DNA of 64,000 nucleotides from positions 992,001 through 1,056,000 of the forward strand of contig NZ_SRLA01000002.1 in the NCBI RefSeq assembly GCF_004745825.1, written 5' to 3'. The position numbers were made by a program, and so were the translations under genes. How positions within the stretch are numbered: the first letter of the stretch is position 1; each line of letters begins with the position of its first letter. The DNA is from Hymenobacter fodinae. GTDB taxonomy: Bacteria; Bacteroidota; Bacteroidia; Cytophagales; Hymenobacteraceae. The notes under the pieces are model-generated. The model saw nothing but the letters and a program-made list of their open reading frames with translations, did no database searches and had not been told where the DNA came from. Positions 51,945 to 61,422 of the stretch are shown here, piece after piece.

Positions 51945-54911
51945 ATGAGAAAAGGTTTACTACTAAGTGCCGTCGCGCTTAGCACAGCCATGTCGGCAAT
52001 GGCGCAACAAACTCGCCAAGTACAGGGGCGGGTAATTGATGGAACCACTAGCGAAGGACTCCCGGGCGTAACCGTTATCGTAAAGAACTCTACCCTAGGT
52101 GCCACCACCGACGGCGACGGAAATTTCACGCTTAGTATACCCGAAGGCGGAGATGTAGCCCTGACGTTCAGCTACATTGGGTACGTGCCCCAGACGGTGA
52201 GTGTAGGCTCACAAACCAAGCTCAAGATTGCGCTGAAATCGGACCAAAAAGCCTTGGATGAAGTAGTGGTAATAGGCTACGGTCAGGTCAAGAAGAGCGA
52301 CGTGACGGGCGCCATTGTGTCGGTGAAGGAGGAAGACCTGAAAAAGGTGCCTTCGGCAAACGTGATGGAAACCCTGCAGGGCCGCTTGCCCGGCGTAGAT
52401 ATCACCCGGAGCAGTGGCTCGGCCGGCTCGGGCGTGAATATTGCCGTGCGCGGCAACCGCTCCATCACGGCCCAGAACGGCCCGCTGTTTATTGTGGATG
52501 GCGTGCAGTACAATTCCATCCAGGATATCAACCCCAATGATATTCAGAGCATGGAGGTACTTAAGGATGCGGCCTCCACTGCAATCTACGGTTCGCGTGG
52601 CGCAAATGGCGTTATCATCGTGACCACCAAGAAGGGCGCCGCTGGGCAGCCCCGCGTAACGATTAACTCTTACTACGGCATTACCGATGCCGTGTACTAC
52701 CCCCGCGTAAGTAACGCGCAGGAATACGTAGCGCAGAAGCGTGAAGCCAACCGCACTACTGGTAACTGGAACAGCCCCGCCGACGACTCGAAAATCTTCA
52801 CGCCCCTGGAAATTCAGAACATTGCCGATGGCGTAAGCACCAACTGGATCAATAAGCTGCTGCGCCAGGGTGTGCAGCAGGAACACCAGATTGGCCTCTC
52901 CGGTGGCTCCGACAAAACCAAGATCTACGCTTCCTTCGACTACTTCAACGAGCAGGGCTTGTTCCGGATGGATGACTTGAACCGGTATTCTATCCGCTTC
53001 AACCTCGATCAGGAGATAAATAGCAAAATCCGGGTAGGCCTGCAGAGCCAGCTCACCTACTTCAACCAGGACCGCCGCCGCGACCCCACCAATCAGGCCA
53101 ACAAAATCAACCCCTTGCTGACGCCGTACGATGAGAACGGCAACCTGGCGGTTTTCCCCAATGCGGGCAACTTCATCAACCCCCTGATTGACGAGCAGCC
53201 GGGCAACTACCAGAACAACGTGCGTACCACCCGCACGTTCACCACGGCCTACGCCAGCTACCAAATTCTGCCCAGCCTGAACCTACGCTCCAACCTAGGC
53301 CTCACGCTGTCTAACTCGCGTACCGGTATCTATCAGGGCTCTAATACGTTGGACCGCAACGGCTCGGTAGCGCAGTCGGCCTACGGCACGGAGTTTCTCA
53401 CGAACTGGAGCTGGGAAAACATCCTGAACTATAACAAAACCTTCGGCGACCATACTATCAGCGCCACCGGCGTTACGTCGCTGCTGACCTTTAATACGGA
53501 GAATTCCAACGCCCAGGGCCGCAACCAACTGCTCGATTACCAAGGGTACTACGCCTTGGCTAACGCCAACCAACAGGTAGGCATCAACAGCGGCTACGTG
53601 AACAGCAAGCTGATTTCCTTCACGGGTCGGGTGCAATACAACTTCAAAAGCCGCTACCTGCTCACGCTGACCGGTCGCTCCGACGGTTCCTCGGTGCTGG
53701 CGCCCGGCAATAAGTGGGCGTTTTTCCCCTCGGCGGCCGTGGCGTGGCGCATCATTGAGGAGGACTTCATGAAGGGCCTGACGCCCATCACCGACCTGAA
53801 GCTGCGCGCCAGCTACGGCCGCGCCGGCAACTACGATATTCCGGCCTACTCTACGCAGTCGTTGCTGGTGCGCATTCCGTTTGCTTTCGGCGAAACGTCG
53901 GCTCCGGCCTACACCTTTGCCAACCGCATCGGGAACAGGGAGCTAGGGTGGGAGCTGTCGAATACCCTAAACTTCGGGTTGGACTTTGCCTTCCTCGAAA
54001 ACCGGGTGGCCGGCTCCGTGGATGTGTACGACACCCGCACCAGCGACCTGCTCCTGAACCGCGTGCTGCCGGCCACTTCGGGCTACTCCGTAGTGACGGA
54101 AAACGCCGGCAAAACCCGCAACCGCGGGATTGAGGTAGGCTTGAACGCCCGGGTGGTGGAAACCGACAACTTCCGCTGGAACGTGGGCGCCACTTGGTTC
54201 AAGAACAAGGAGGAAATCACGGCCCTCACGGTTTCTGGCAACGACGTGAGCAACCGGTGGTTTATCGGCTCCCCGGTGAACGTATTCTACGACTACGAGA
54301 AAATTGGCATCTGGCAGACCGGCGAAGCCGACGCGGCCAAGGCGTACGGCCAGAAGCCCGGCCAAATCAAGGTGCGCGACCTGAATGGCGACGGCCGCAT
54401 TACGGCTGCCGACGACCGCAAAGTGCTGGGCTCGACGGTGCCCAAGTGGAGCGGCTCCCTCAACACTGATGTGAGCTACAAAGGCTTCGATTTATCGTTG
54501 CAGTTCTTTGCTCGCATTGGGCAGATGCTGAACTACGAGTACAACGGCTTCTTCGATCCGCAGGGTATTGAGAACAGCTCGCGCCAGAACTACTGGACGC
54601 CCGAAAACCCTTCCAACGACTTCCCGCGCCCCGACGCCAGCCTCTCGAAAAGCACGCTGCAGAACTCGCTCTACGGCACCTCGCTGCTCTACGAAAACGG
54701 CTCTTATGCTAAGTTGCGGGCCGCTACGCTGGGCTACACGTTTCCGGCAGGCCTAGCCTCACGCCTGCATATGTCGTCGCTGCGGGTGTACGTGCAGGGC
54801 AAAAACCTCTACACCTGGAGCCACATCGACAACTACGACCCCGAGCGGGGCGGCGCCATCACCACGCCCATTCCGCGGGTGCTGACTGCTGGTATCAACC
54901 TGGGTTTTTAA
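51945..54911 (+). CDS. SusC/RagA-family TonB-dependent transporter (pectin locus)
   Basis: A 988 aa outer-membrane importer for pectin-derived oligosaccharides. It has a signal peptide (about 1-21, ending AMAQ), the carboxypeptidase-regulatory-like domain (VQGRVIDGTTSEGLPGVTVI), the segment LDEVVVIGYGQVKKSDVTGA, the plug with GPLFIVDGVQYN and AASTAIYGSRGANGVIIVTT, and a C-terminal strand ending in GINLGF. Its length is typical. It is the first gene of a plus-strand operon with SusD, CE12-GH28 and GH105, and has the LacI operator candidate in its leader. Substrate is inferred from these neighbours. Confidence 0.94.
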   Translation: MRKGLLLSAVALSTAMSAMAQQTRQVQGRVIDGTTSEGLPGVTVIVKNSTLGATTDGDGNFTLSIPEGGDVALTFSYIGYVPQTVSVGSQTKLKIALKSDQKALDEVVVIGYGQVKKSDVTGAIVSVKEEDLKKVPSANVMETLQGRLPGVDITRSSGSAGSGVNIAVRGNRSITAQNGPLFIVDGVQYNSIQDINPNDIQSMEVLKDAASTAIYGSRGANGVIIVTTKKGAAGQPRVTINSYYGITDAVYYPRVSNAQEYVAQKREANRTTGNWNSPADDSKIFTPLEIQNIADGVSTNWINKLLRQGVQQEHQIGLSGGSDKTKIYASFDYFNEQGLFRMDDLNRYSIRFNLDQEINSKIRVGLQSQLTYFNQDRRRDPTNQANKINPLLTPYDENGNLAVFPNAGNFINPLIDEQPGNYQNNVRTTRTFTTAYASYQILPSLNLRSNLGLTLSNSRTGIYQGSNTLDRNGSVAQSAYGTEFLTNWSWENILNYNKTFGDHTISATGVTSLLTFNTENSNAQGRNQLLDYQGYYALANANQQVGINSGYVNSKLISFTGRVQYNFKSRYLLTLTGRSDGSSVLAPGNKWAFFPSAAVAWRIIEEDFMKGLTPITDLKLRASYGRAGNYDIPAYSTQSLLVRIPFAFGETSAPAYTFANRIGNRELGWELSNTLNFGLDFAFLENRVAGSVDVYDTRTSDLLLNRVLPATSGYSVVTENAGKTRNRGIEVGLNARVVETDNFRWNVGATWFKNKEEITALTVSGNDVSNRWFIGSPVNVFYDYEKIGIWQTGEADAAKAYGQKPGQIKVRDLNGDGRITAADDRKVLGSTVPKWSGSLNTDVSYKGFDLSLQFFARIGQMLNYEYNGFFDPQGIENSSRQNYWTPENPSNDFPRPDASLSKSTLQNSLYGTSLLYENGSYAKLRAATLGYTFPAGLASRLHMSSLRVYVQGKNLYTWSHIDNYDPERGGAITTPIPRVLTAGINLGF

Positions 54912-54948
54912 GAGGATAGAGCTCGTTTAACGCTGCACCGATAGAAAG

Positions 54949-56604
54949 ATGAAAATCTCCACTCAACATACGCTCAAACTGCTCTTTACCGCTAGCGCGC
55001 TTTCGCTTACGCTGCCCGCCTGCGACAAGCAGCTGGAAGAATACAACCCCTCGGGCCTGACCGCCGAAGCCGTGTACAGCACGCCCGCCGGCTTTGAAAC
55101 CCTGGTTAACGCCGCCTACTCCTACAACCGCTGGTGGTACGGCAAGGAAAATGGCTACAGCATCTCGGAAATGGGCACCGACCTCTGGCAGCGCGGCGCC
55201 GGCGACGTAAACCCCGACCTCACCGAGTACACCACCCTGCAGGGCAGCTCCGCCGCCCTCACCGACCTCTGGAACCGCCTCTACGCCGCCGTGAACGTGT
55301 GCAACGCTGGCATCGGCCGCGTAGGCCAGTCGGGCATGACGGACGCCCTGAAGAAAACCCGCGAAGGAGAGCTGCGCTTCCTGCGCGCCTTCTATTACTG
55401 GGAGATTGTAGAAACTTGGGGCGGCGTGCACTTCACCACCGAGGAAGCTACGGCCGTACAGAACACCGCCAACAAAACCCCAGTTGAAACCTTCTACAAG
55501 CAGATTTTCGACGACCTGAACGTGGCGGTGGCCAACCTGCCCACCACCACTACCGACTACGGCCGCGTGACCAAGCCGGCCGCCGAGGCCTTCCTGGCGA
55601 AAATGTACCTGACCCGCGGCCAAAACCGCCAAGCCGCCGACCTGGCCCAGAAGGTAATCAGCAGCTACGGCTACGCTCTGCAGCCTCGCTTTGCTGATTT
55701 GTGGTCGATGAGCAACCTGGAGAATAAGGAGATTCTGTGGGCCGTGAACTACTCCAAGGACCTGAGCCTGAACGATAGGGTAGATGCCACGCTGTACCCC
55801 GACGGCCACCCCCGGGGCGGCAACAATGGGCACCTGCTCTTCCTGATGAAATACGACGACCAGCCCGGCGTAATCCGTGATATTCCGTACGGCCGGCCGT
55901 TCAACCGCTTCATGCCTTCGCTCTTCTACCTGAACCTGTTCAATGAGAAGATCGACTCGCGCTACGCCGCTACTTTCCAAACGGTGTGGCTGGCCAACCG
56001 AGCAGTAACCGGCATTGCCGTGGGCGATACGGCCGTGGTAGCCAGCAAGTACATCATTCCGACTACCACCAAGGCCCAGAAGAAGTACCGCATCTGGGAC
56101 CAGAGCGCCGTGTACCGGCCCGACGGCACCATTAGCGGCGACCGGATCCACTACATGACCATGAAGAAATTCATGGACCCCACTAGGCCTACTATTGCTG
56201 AGGAGCAAAGCGCCCGCGACGCCTACGTGATTCGCTTGGCGGATGTGTACTTGATGGCCGCCGAAGCCGAGTTTAAGGCCGGTAACTCAACTAAAGCCGC
56301 CGACCTGATTAACGTGGTGCGCCGCCGGGCCGCAATTCCGGGCAAAGAAGCCGACATGCTCATCAAGCCTACCGACGTGACCCTGGATTTCATTCTGGAT
56401 GAGCGCGGCCGGGAGCTAGGCGGCGAGCAGCTCCGGTGGTTTGACCTGAAGCGCACCGGCAAGCTGATAGAGCGGGTGAAGAAGTACAACCCCGACGCGG
56501 CTGTCAGCATTCAGGACTACCACCTGGTACGGCCCATCCCACAGCGCCAACTGGATGCCGTGAGCAACAAAAGCGAATTCACCCAGAACCAGGGCTACAG
56601 ATAA
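54949..56604 (+). CDS. SusD/RagB-family lipoprotein (pectin locus)
   Basis: A 551 aa surface lipoprotein partner of the upstream SusC. The lipobox is LPAC with C25 lipidated, followed by DKQLEEYNPSGLTAEAVY. The SusD helices and the C-terminal ELGGEQLRWFDLKRTGKL segment are present. It starts 37 bp after the susC stop. A hairpin terminator built from facing GTGGCCTAG words follows, which could lower expression of the enzyme genes relative to susCD. Confidence 0.93.
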   Translation: MKISTQHTLKLLFTASALSLTLPACDKQLEEYNPSGLTAEAVYSTPAGFETLVNAAYSYNRWWYGKENGYSISEMGTDLWQRGAGDVNPDLTEYTTLQGSSAALTDLWNRLYAAVNVCNAGIGRVGQSGMTDALKKTREGELRFLRAFYYWEIVETWGGVHFTTEEATAVQNTANKTPVETFYKQIFDDLNVAVANLPTTTTDYGRVTKPAAEAFLAKMYLTRGQNRQAADLAQKVISSYGYALQPRFADLWSMSNLENKEILWAVNYSKDLSLNDRVDATLYPDGHPRGGNNGHLLFLMKYDDQPGVIRDIPYGRPFNRFMPSLFYLNLFNEKIDSRYAATFQTVWLANRAVTGIAVGDTAVVASKYIIPTTTKAQKKYRIWDQSAVYRPDGTISGDRIHYMTMKKFMDPTRPTIAEEQSARDAYVIRLADVYLMAAEAEFKAGNSTKAADLINVVRRRAAIPGKEADMLIKPTDVTLDFILDERGRELGGEQLRWFDLKRTGKLIERVKKYNPDAAVSIQDYHLVRPIPQRQLDAVSNKSEFTQNQGYR

Positions 56605-56614
56605 TCCTTCGTAC

Positions 56615-56650
56615 CCTCCCTAGGCCACCCCGGTTAGTGGCCTAGGGAGG
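56615..56650 (+). terminator. Terminator made of inverted GTGGCCTAG words
   Basis: CCTCCCTAGGCCAC (56615-56628) and GTGGCCTAGGGAGG (56637-56650) form a perfect 14-bp stem with an 8-nt loop, followed by CTTTTT. It is between susD and the CE12-GH28 gene in the same direction and looks like an intrinsic terminator or attenuator inside the operon. Confidence 0.8.
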
Positions 56651-56664
56651 CTTTTTCCCTTTCT

Positions 56665-59001
56665 ATGAAACAATTCGCATTCCTGTTTTTTGCCCTGCTT
56701 CTGTGGGCTTTCCGGCCCGCCGAAGACAAGAAAGTTCAGATTTTCCTGGTCGGCGACTCTACCATGTCCGACAAACCGTTGGACAAGGCCGAGCGCGGCT
56801 GGGGTATGTATTTCCAGCAGTATTTCGATGCGGGCGTGAAGGTGCAGAACCACGCCATGAACGGCCGCAGCACCCGCAACTTCCGCCACGAGGGCCGCTG
56901 GGCCAAGGTACTAGAGCAAGTGAAACCCGGCGACTGGGTATTCATTCAGTTCGGCCACAACGATTCGAAGCGGGAGGACACCGCCCGCTACGCCGCGCCA
57001 AAAACCGCCTACCGCCAAAATCTGACCCGCTACGTGCAGGAGGCCCGCGCCAAAGGTGCCAACCCCGTACTCATCACGCCCGTTGGCCGCCGCTACTTCG
57101 ACGACCAAGGCAAGCGCAAAGACGACCACGGCGACTACCCCGGCGTGGTGAAGGAAGTGGCCAAAGCCCAAAAAGTGCCGATGATTGACCTGCACGAAAC
57201 CAGCTGGGCCATGTACAGTCAGCTCGGCGACGCGGGCACCAAGCCCCTCTTCTGGAGCTACCAGAACGGCGCCAACAACACCAAGCTCGATAACACTCAC
57301 TTCTCGGCCTACGGCGCTGAGCGCGTAGCTCAGCTTGTTGCGCAAGATGTAAAGAAGCTCAACCTGGGTATTGCCTCGCACCTGCAGCCGCTGGCCTTCA
57401 ACGGCAAGTACACCTACGACCTGCCGGTGGTGCTACAGCCCACCTTCCGGAAGGACACTTTTAACATCACGAAGTATGGCGCCGTGGCCGATGGGCAGAC
57501 GCTCAACACCGAGGCGTTCCGCAAGGCCATTGACGAATGCAGCAAGCAGGGTGGTGTGGTGTTAGTGCCACGAGGCTTGTGGCTTACAGGCTCCATCCAA
57601 CTAAAGAGCAACGTGAACCTTCACGTAGCTAAAGGTGCCCTGGTGCAATTCAGCAACAAGCTCTCCGATTATCAGCTGATCAAAACCAACTGGGAAGGCG
57701 AGGATGCTGTCCGCAACCAGTCGCCCATTTCAGGCTACGATCTGGAGAACATTGCTATTACCGGCGAAGGCACGTTTGACGGTGCTGGCGATGCGTGGCG
57801 CATGGTGAAAAAGGAAAAGCTGAACGCGGGCCAGTGGCAGCGCCTAGTAAAATCGGGTGGGGTAGTGGACGAGAAAGGTACTACTTGGTATCCGTCGGCG
57901 GGCTCCCTAAAGGGCTCTACGCTCAACAAGCCCTGGACCATTCCGGTCGGCTCGCAGCCCGACTATAGCAAGTACGCCGAGTTCAAGGATTTCCTGCGGC
58001 CCAACATGCTCAGTCTGCAGCGCTGCAAGCAAATCCTGCTCGAAGGCTTCACCATTCAGAATTCCCCCGCCTGGACCATTCACCCGCTGCTTTGCGACAA
58101 CATCACCCTGCGCAACGTAACGGCCCGCAATCCTTGGTACGGTCAGAACACCGATGCACTGGACCTGGAATCGTGCCGCAATGGGCTAGTAGAAGGCTGC
58201 ACGTTTGACGTGGGCGACGACGGTATCTGCATAAAATCGGGCCGCGATGAGGAAGGGCGCAAGCGCGGCGTGCCCACCGAGAACTTCATCATCCGCGACA
58301 CCAAGGTGTACCACGCCCACGGCGGCTTTGTGATTGGCTCGGAAATGTCGGGTGGTGCGCGCAACCTCTACGTAAGCAACTGCACCTTTATGGGCACCGA
58401 CGTAGGCTTGCGCTTCAAGACGGCACGCGGCCGCGGTGGCGTAGTGGAAAACATCTTCGTGGATGGCGTGGATATGACCGACATTGCCGGCGAAGCCATC
58501 CTGTTTGACATGTACTACGCCGCCAAAGACCCCGTGCAGGTAAACGGAGAGGCCTATGGCATCCCGGAAATCAAGGCCGAGCCGTTGGGCGAAGGCACGC
58601 CTCAGTTCAAGAGCTTTCGCATCAAGAACGTAACCTGCAAAGGTGCCAACACCGGCATTCTAGTGCGTGGCTTGCCCGAGATGAGCATCAAAGACGTGGA
58701 TATCGAAAACACGGTACTAGAGTGCAACAAAGGCATGGTGTGCCAGGAGGCCGACGGTATTCGCCTCAAAAACGTGACCTTGCTCTCCAAAGAAACCAAA
58801 CCCATACTGGAAGTGCAGAACAGCCGCAACATCAGCTTCGACAACCTGCGCTACGCTTCTGGGGCCGAGCTGCTCCTGCGCGTAACCGGCGACCGGAGCA
58901 AAGCTGTAACCCTGCGCAACACCGACACCAAAGCCGCGAAGAAAGACGTGGAAATTGGTCAGAAGGTGTCGAAGAAGGTGGTAACGGTTTCTAAGCGCTA
59001 A
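56665..59001 (+). CDS. CE12 esterase-GH28 pectinase fusion
   Basis: A 778 aa secreted bifunctional enzyme. After a short signal segment (about 1-18) comes an SGNH/CE12 rhamnogalacturonan-acetylesterase domain (about 24-235): S32 in GDSTM, GHND, and the DNTHF motif with catalytic Asp/His near 211-214. The GH28 parallel beta-helix follows (about 260-720): FNITKYGAVADGQTLNTEAF, then Asp residues in NTDALD (D497), GDDGI (D518/D519), His in HAHGG and RFKTARGRGG. Together it would deacetylate and hydrolyse the galacturonan or rhamnogalacturonan backbone. It sits 60 bp after susD, with the terminator between. Confidence 0.9.
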   Translation: MKQFAFLFFALLLWAFRPAEDKKVQIFLVGDSTMSDKPLDKAERGWGMYFQQYFDAGVKVQNHAMNGRSTRNFRHEGRWAKVLEQVKPGDWVFIQFGHNDSKREDTARYAAPKTAYRQNLTRYVQEARAKGANPVLITPVGRRYFDDQGKRKDDHGDYPGVVKEVAKAQKVPMIDLHETSWAMYSQLGDAGTKPLFWSYQNGANNTKLDNTHFSAYGAERVAQLVAQDVKKLNLGIASHLQPLAFNGKYTYDLPVVLQPTFRKDTFNITKYGAVADGQTLNTEAFRKAIDECSKQGGVVLVPRGLWLTGSIQLKSNVNLHVAKGALVQFSNKLSDYQLIKTNWEGEDAVRNQSPISGYDLENIAITGEGTFDGAGDAWRMVKKEKLNAGQWQRLVKSGGVVDEKGTTWYPSAGSLKGSTLNKPWTIPVGSQPDYSKYAEFKDFLRPNMLSLQRCKQILLEGFTIQNSPAWTIHPLLCDNITLRNVTARNPWYGQNTDALDLESCRNGLVEGCTFDVGDDGICIKSGRDEEGRKRGVPTENFIIRDTKVYHAHGGFVIGSEMSGGARNLYVSNCTFMGTDVGLRFKTARGRGGVVENIFVDGVDMTDIAGEAILFDMYYAAKDPVQVNGEAYGIPEIKAEPLGEGTPQFKSFRIKNVTCKGANTGILVRGLPEMSIKDVDIENTVLECNKGMVCQEADGIRLKNVTLLSKETKPILEVQNSRNISFDNLRYASGAELLLRVTGDRSKAVTLRNTDTKAAKKDVEIGQKVSKKVVTVSKR

Positions 59002-59020
59002 TCTGTTCTTAGTCTGCATT

Positions 59021-59251
59021 ATGAGCAAGCTGCCTTATACTCATCCTGCGGAAGACTTTCCCGGCGTTCCAACTGGCTGGACGTTAACTTACAATGAACT
59101 GTCCAACAATTTCTACCACGTGCTCCATACCTCAGAGTATGGACCTGCTGTAGAGAAAAACGGATCAGATTTAGAGCAACCTATTTCGCGTTGTGTTGAG
59201 GATGCAAAGGAAATTGATAAGCAGCTCCAAGTAAAAAAGTCGATAAACTAG
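59021..59251 (+). CDS. Small orphan protein of 76 aa
   Basis: I do not recognise this protein. It begins at an ATG 19 bp after the CE12-GH28 stop (MSKLPYTHPAEDFPGVP). It is hydrophilic with no signal peptide or membrane segment; the middle NELSNNFYHVLHTSEYGPAVE is neutral and the end is Lys-rich. Its codon use is clearly more AT-rich than the flanking genes. It could be a recent insertion, a real small protein, or non-coding; the start context and length make a short gene plausible. Confidence 0.4.
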   Translation: MSKLPYTHPAEDFPGVPTGWTLTYNELSNNFYHVLHTSEYGPAVEKNGSDLEQPISRCVEDAKEIDKQLQVKKSIN

Positions 59252-59331
59252 CCTTTCATCATTTTTGACTGTCTAATCTATGCCTCGCCATTGCATAATA
59301 ATTCTGTTCTAGGCCAGTCAACCACCCCTAA

Positions 59332-59353
59332 CCCCTCCTCAGTTGAGGAGGGG
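59332..59353. terminator. CCCCTCCTCA palindrome before GH105
   Basis: CCCCTCCTCA and TGAGGAGGGG are exact complements separated by two bases (GT), giving a tight hairpin. It lies 32 bp before the GH105 start. This looks like a dispersed intergenic palindrome or attenuator; no T tract follows. Confidence 0.5.
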
Positions 59354-59385
59354 AACTAGTATTCTAGCTTTAGCTTAACCCTCCC

Positions 59386-61320
59386 ATGTCTCTCCGTTGT
59401 TTCTTTCTTTCCGGACTGTTGATTTCGGGCTTGGCCGCGCAGGCGCAACCTGCGCCGGCTGCTAGGCCTATGTCGCAGCGCATGACGGATGCCTTTATCA
59501 AGTGGCATCCGGATTCTATTGTCATTGGTAACCGCAAAACTGCCCGCTGGGACTACGAGCAGGGCCTGATGCTGAAGGCTCTTGAGCGCGTGTGGCAGCG
59601 CACTGGTGATGCGCGCTACTTCACCTACATCCAGAAAGACCTCGACCAGTTTGTGCAGCCCGATGGCTCCATCCGGACCTATAAGCTGGAAGACTACAAC
59701 CTCGACAACCTGACCACCGGCCACGCCTTGCTGCTGCTCAGCCAAATGTCGGTACCGAACCAAGAGAAGTACCAGAAGGCCGCGCAGCTGCTACGGAAGC
59801 AACTGGAGGGGCAGCCACGTACCAAGGCCGGCGGTTTCTGGCACAAGAAGGTGTATCCCAACCAAATGTGGCTCGATGGCTTGTACATGGCGGAGCCCTT
59901 CTATGCTGAATACAGCAACGTATTCCAGCAGCCCGCCGGCTTCGATGACGTAGCCAAGCAGTTTGCTCTCATTGAGAAGAACCTCGTGGACTCCAAGACT
60001 GGCCTACTATACCACGGGTACGATGAGAGCAAGGAGCAGAAGTGGGCCAACAAAACCACGGGCCAGTCGCCGAACTTCTGGGACCGGGGCATGGGCTGGT
60101 ACGCCATGGCGCTGGTAGATGTGCTGGATTACTTCCCCAAAGATCATCCGCAGCGCGCCCAACTCATCAAGGACGTGCAGCGCTTGGCGCCGGTGCTCAC
60201 CAAGTACCAGGATGCCAAGACTGGCACGTGGTCGTTGGTGGTAGACCAAGCTTCCCGCAAGGGCAACTACGCCGAGGCTTCGGGTAGTAGCATGTTTGTG
60301 TATTTCCTGCAGAAAGGTGTGCGCATGGGTTACCTCGATCAGAAATATGCCCAGGCCGCCAAGAAAGGCTACAATGGTCTGTTGAAGCAATTTGTGGCTA
60401 CTGAATCGGGTGATGCGCTGGCGTTCAACGGCACGGTGAGCGTGGGTGGCCTAGGCGGCAACCCCTACCGCGACGGTAGCTTTGAGTACTACCTCTCGGA
60501 GCCCCTGCGCAAGAATGATTTGAAAGGCGTGGGCCCCTTCATTCTGGCCAGCGTGGAAATGGAAATTGCCGCTGAGAGTGGCCTAGGCAAGGGCAAGACA
60601 GTGGGTGTAGATACCTACTTCAACCACGAGAGCCGCAAGAGCAACATCACCGGCCAGCCTGAGCCCTTTCACTACACCTGGGAAGACCGTATGCACTCGG
60701 GTTTCTACTTCTGGGGCAATCAGTTCCGGGAGCTGGGTGCTAACACGGTATCCATTCCCACTGCCCCCACCGCGGCCTCGCTGAAGGGGGTAGATGTGTA
60801 CATCATCGTCGACCCCGACACCAAGAAGGAAACGCCCAACCCCAACTTCGTGAAGCCCGCCGACGTGCAGGCCCTCACGGCATGGGTGAAAGCCGGCGGT
60901 ACCTTGGTGCTCATGGCCAACGACACCAGCAACTGCGAGATTCCGCGCTTTAACACCCTGGCTCAGGCCTTCGGGATGAAGTTCCGCGACGTGAACCTGA
61001 ACATGGTGAAAGGCAACCAGTTTGAGCAGGGCCAAGTAGCGCTGCCGGCCGGTAATGCCGTGTTCAAGAATGCCCGCAAAGCCTACATCAAAGAACTGGC
61101 TCCCATTGAAGTGAAGGCGCCTGCCACGCCGCTCATCAGCCAGGGCGGCAACGTGATTATGGCAACCGCCAAAGTGGGCAAAGGCACCGTTTTCGCGGTG
61201 GGTGACCCGTGGCTGTACAACGAGTACGTCGACGGCCGGAAAATTCCGGCTGAGTACGAAAACTTCCTGGCAGGGAAGGACCTCGCCACTTGGCTGCTGC
61301 AACAGTCAGGTCGCAAGTAG
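59386..61320 (+). CDS. GH105 unsaturated rhamnogalacturonyl hydrolase with C-terminal domain
   Basis: A 644 aa secreted enzyme (signal peptide about 1-21, ending AQAQ). The N-terminal (alpha/alpha)6 barrel (about 30-390) is GH105/YteR-like: YNLDNLTTGH and MWLDGLYMAEPFYAEYS, where D164 is the probable catalytic acid. It removes the 4,5-unsaturated uronic acid from the end of oligosaccharides left by lyases. The C-terminal half (about 400-640) resembles a DUF4350/amidotransferase-fold module (LTAWVKAGGTLVLMANDTSN) and is not part of the minimal GH105. Released unsaturated uronate rearranges to the substrate of KduI, encoded nearby. Confidence 0.9.
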   Translation: MSLRCFFLSGLLISGLAAQAQPAPAARPMSQRMTDAFIKWHPDSIVIGNRKTARWDYEQGLMLKALERVWQRTGDARYFTYIQKDLDQFVQPDGSIRTYKLEDYNLDNLTTGHALLLLSQMSVPNQEKYQKAAQLLRKQLEGQPRTKAGGFWHKKVYPNQMWLDGLYMAEPFYAEYSNVFQQPAGFDDVAKQFALIEKNLVDSKTGLLYHGYDESKEQKWANKTTGQSPNFWDRGMGWYAMALVDVLDYFPKDHPQRAQLIKDVQRLAPVLTKYQDAKTGTWSLVVDQASRKGNYAEASGSSMFVYFLQKGVRMGYLDQKYAQAAKKGYNGLLKQFVATESGDALAFNGTVSVGGLGGNPYRDGSFEYYLSEPLRKNDLKGVGPFILASVEMEIAAESGLGKGKTVGVDTYFNHESRKSNITGQPEPFHYTWEDRMHSGFYFWGNQFRELGANTVSIPTAPTAASLKGVDVYIIVDPDTKKETPNPNFVKPADVQALTAWVKAGGTLVLMANDTSNCEIPRFNTLAQAFGMKFRDVNLNMVKGNQFEQGQVALPAGNAVFKNARKAYIKELAPIEVKAPATPLISQGGNVIMATAKVGKGTVFAVGDPWLYNEYVDGRKIPAEYENFLAGKDLATWLLQQSGRK

Positions 61321-61350
61321 TTGTACAGTCGCGCGGACAACTTTTAAGAA

Positions 61351-61404
61351 AACCCGAAAGCAAAACGGTCAGCCCACGTGGGCTGACCGTTTTGCTTTCG
61401 GGTT
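61351..61404. terminator. 54-bp perfect palindrome, bidirectional terminator
   Basis: Two exactly complementary 27-bp arms meet without a spacer; the centre is CAGCCCACGTGGGCTG. The flanks on the minus side give GGGTTTTCTT after the stem. It separates the convergent GH105 and lacI genes (30 bp and 18 bp from their stops), so it very likely ends both transcripts. Confidence 0.85.
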
Positions 61405-61422
61405 ATGATAACAGCCAGTGGC

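Noticed and set aside
52209..53264. A 351-codon minus-strand frame inside the second susC
   Set aside because: Antisense shadow; no start context or recognisable fold.
54895..56208. A 437-codon open frame antisense to the susD gene
   Set aside because: It lies wholly opposite a clear SusD gene, has a low-complexity Gly/Val/His composition typical of antisense frames in GC-rich DNA, and no domain.
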